From MFD04716-140 sp963703125 (GTDB taxonomy: Bacteria > Bacteroidota > Bacteroidia > Flavobacteriales > Flavobacteriaceae): a stretch of 64,000 bases of DNA. The stretch covers positions 3,162,001 through 3,226,000 of the forward strand of contig OY969790.1 of the NCBI GenBank assembly GCA_963703125.1, in the 5' to 3' direction. The notes beneath the pieces were generated by a model that searched no databases, was not told the DNA's origin, and was given only the letters and a program-made list of their open reading frames with translations. Numbering within the stretch: position 1 is the first letter of the stretch; every line of letters begins with the position of its first letter. Made by a program: the position numbers and the translations under genes. Shown here one piece after another: positions 63,772 to 64,000 of this stretch.

Positions 63772-64000
63772 ATGAGAAATTCACGAATAATTACCGAGGT
63801 CGTTGTGAAGGATATTCGCTTCCCCACCAGTAGGTCCCTAGACGGCTCAGACGCCATGAATCCAGACCCAGACTATTCCGCAGCGTATGTTATGGTTAAA
63901 ACAAATGCCAGGGATGGCCTTGAAGGTCATGGACTTACCTTTACCATTGGGAGAGGTAATGAATTGTGCGTGGCCGCCGTTAATTCTTTGGCACCTTTGG
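63772..64000 (+). CDS. L-fuconate dehydratase-like enolase-superfamily protein (5' part)
   Basis: ATG 63772, running off the right edge (76 codons). The segments RFPTSRSLDGSDAMNPDPDY and LEGHGLTFTIGRGNE are characteristic of L-fuconate dehydratase-type mandelate racemase subgroup enzymes. The catalytic lysines and metal ligands lie outside the window. It would dehydrate L-fuconate in fucose degradation, which fits a glycan-feeding organism. Confidence 0.85.
   Translation, partial: MRNSRIITEVVVKDIRFPTSRSLDGSDAMNPDPDYSAAYVMVKTNARDGLEGHGLTFTIGRGNELCVAAVNSLAPL

Overview
The window looks like chromosomal DNA from a marine-type member of the Flavobacteriaceae (Bacteroidota). The signs are an AT-rich base composition, TAnnTTTG-type promoter boxes, a TonB-dependent receptor paired with a DUF4249 lipoprotein, many short lipoproteins and AraC regulators, and a carbohydrate locus with a formylglycine sulfatase. 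The species cannot be named from the sequence alone.

Layout. (1) Positions 1-18894 hold a catabolic/accessory region. It contains the end of an FG-GAP protein, a TPR-AraC regulator broken by a frameshift, a roughly 1000-residue kinase/M23/aminotransferase fusion also broken by a frameshift, a Tat-exported Gfo/Idh/MocA oxidoreductase, a sialate O-acetylesterase-like SGNH enzyme, an AraC regulator, a GMC oxidoreductase with its 'subunit 3' partner and a TIM-barrel isomerase (a periplasmic sugar-oxidation set), a sulfatase, a DinB-like protein, a GH130-like lipoprotein, a VanX-type dipeptidase and an acetyl-esterase-like hydrolase. The right edge starts an L-fuconate dehydratase-like gene. (2) Positions 19024-40893 are an integrated, probably mobilizable island of about 21.9 kb inserted in the 3' end of tRNA-Pro(GGG). 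It is bounded by a 16-bp direct repeat and has further direct repeats just inside each end. It carries a tyrosine integrase with an in-frame stop, thymidylate synthase, a tightly packed operon of unassigned function (m5C methyltransferase, PRTase-like protein, ORC/CDC6-like ATPase, 330-aa Rossmann-like protein), a mobilization module (MobC-like protein, relaxase, oriT-like hairpins), two toxin-antitoxin pairs and a more GC-rich cargo block (LytTR two-component system, TonB receptor, DUF4249). (3) Positions 42113-48540 hold a complete six-gene ebo-type cluster (eboA-F). (4) Positions 48828-63415 hold envelope and stress genes: AsmA-like proteins, an AI-2E-family permease, several proteins under 60 residues, DUF1328, PA2169-family, Dps, an SRAP-like gene with a nonsense codon, AraC regulators and a CHASE3/PAS histidine kinase with its receiver.

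The best candidate for an undescribed system is the island operon at 20829-27119. A lone m5C methyltransferase is followed with 0-3 nt spacing by a PRTase-fold protein, an ORC-like ATPase (frame-broken at an A6 run) and a protein with a CARF-like style of motif. No nuclease is recognisable. This looks like a defence or nucleotide-signalling island whose effector is not obvious.

Five genes in the window are interrupted: three by frameshift and two by a nonsense codon. Read-level checking is needed to separate real decay from assembly error.
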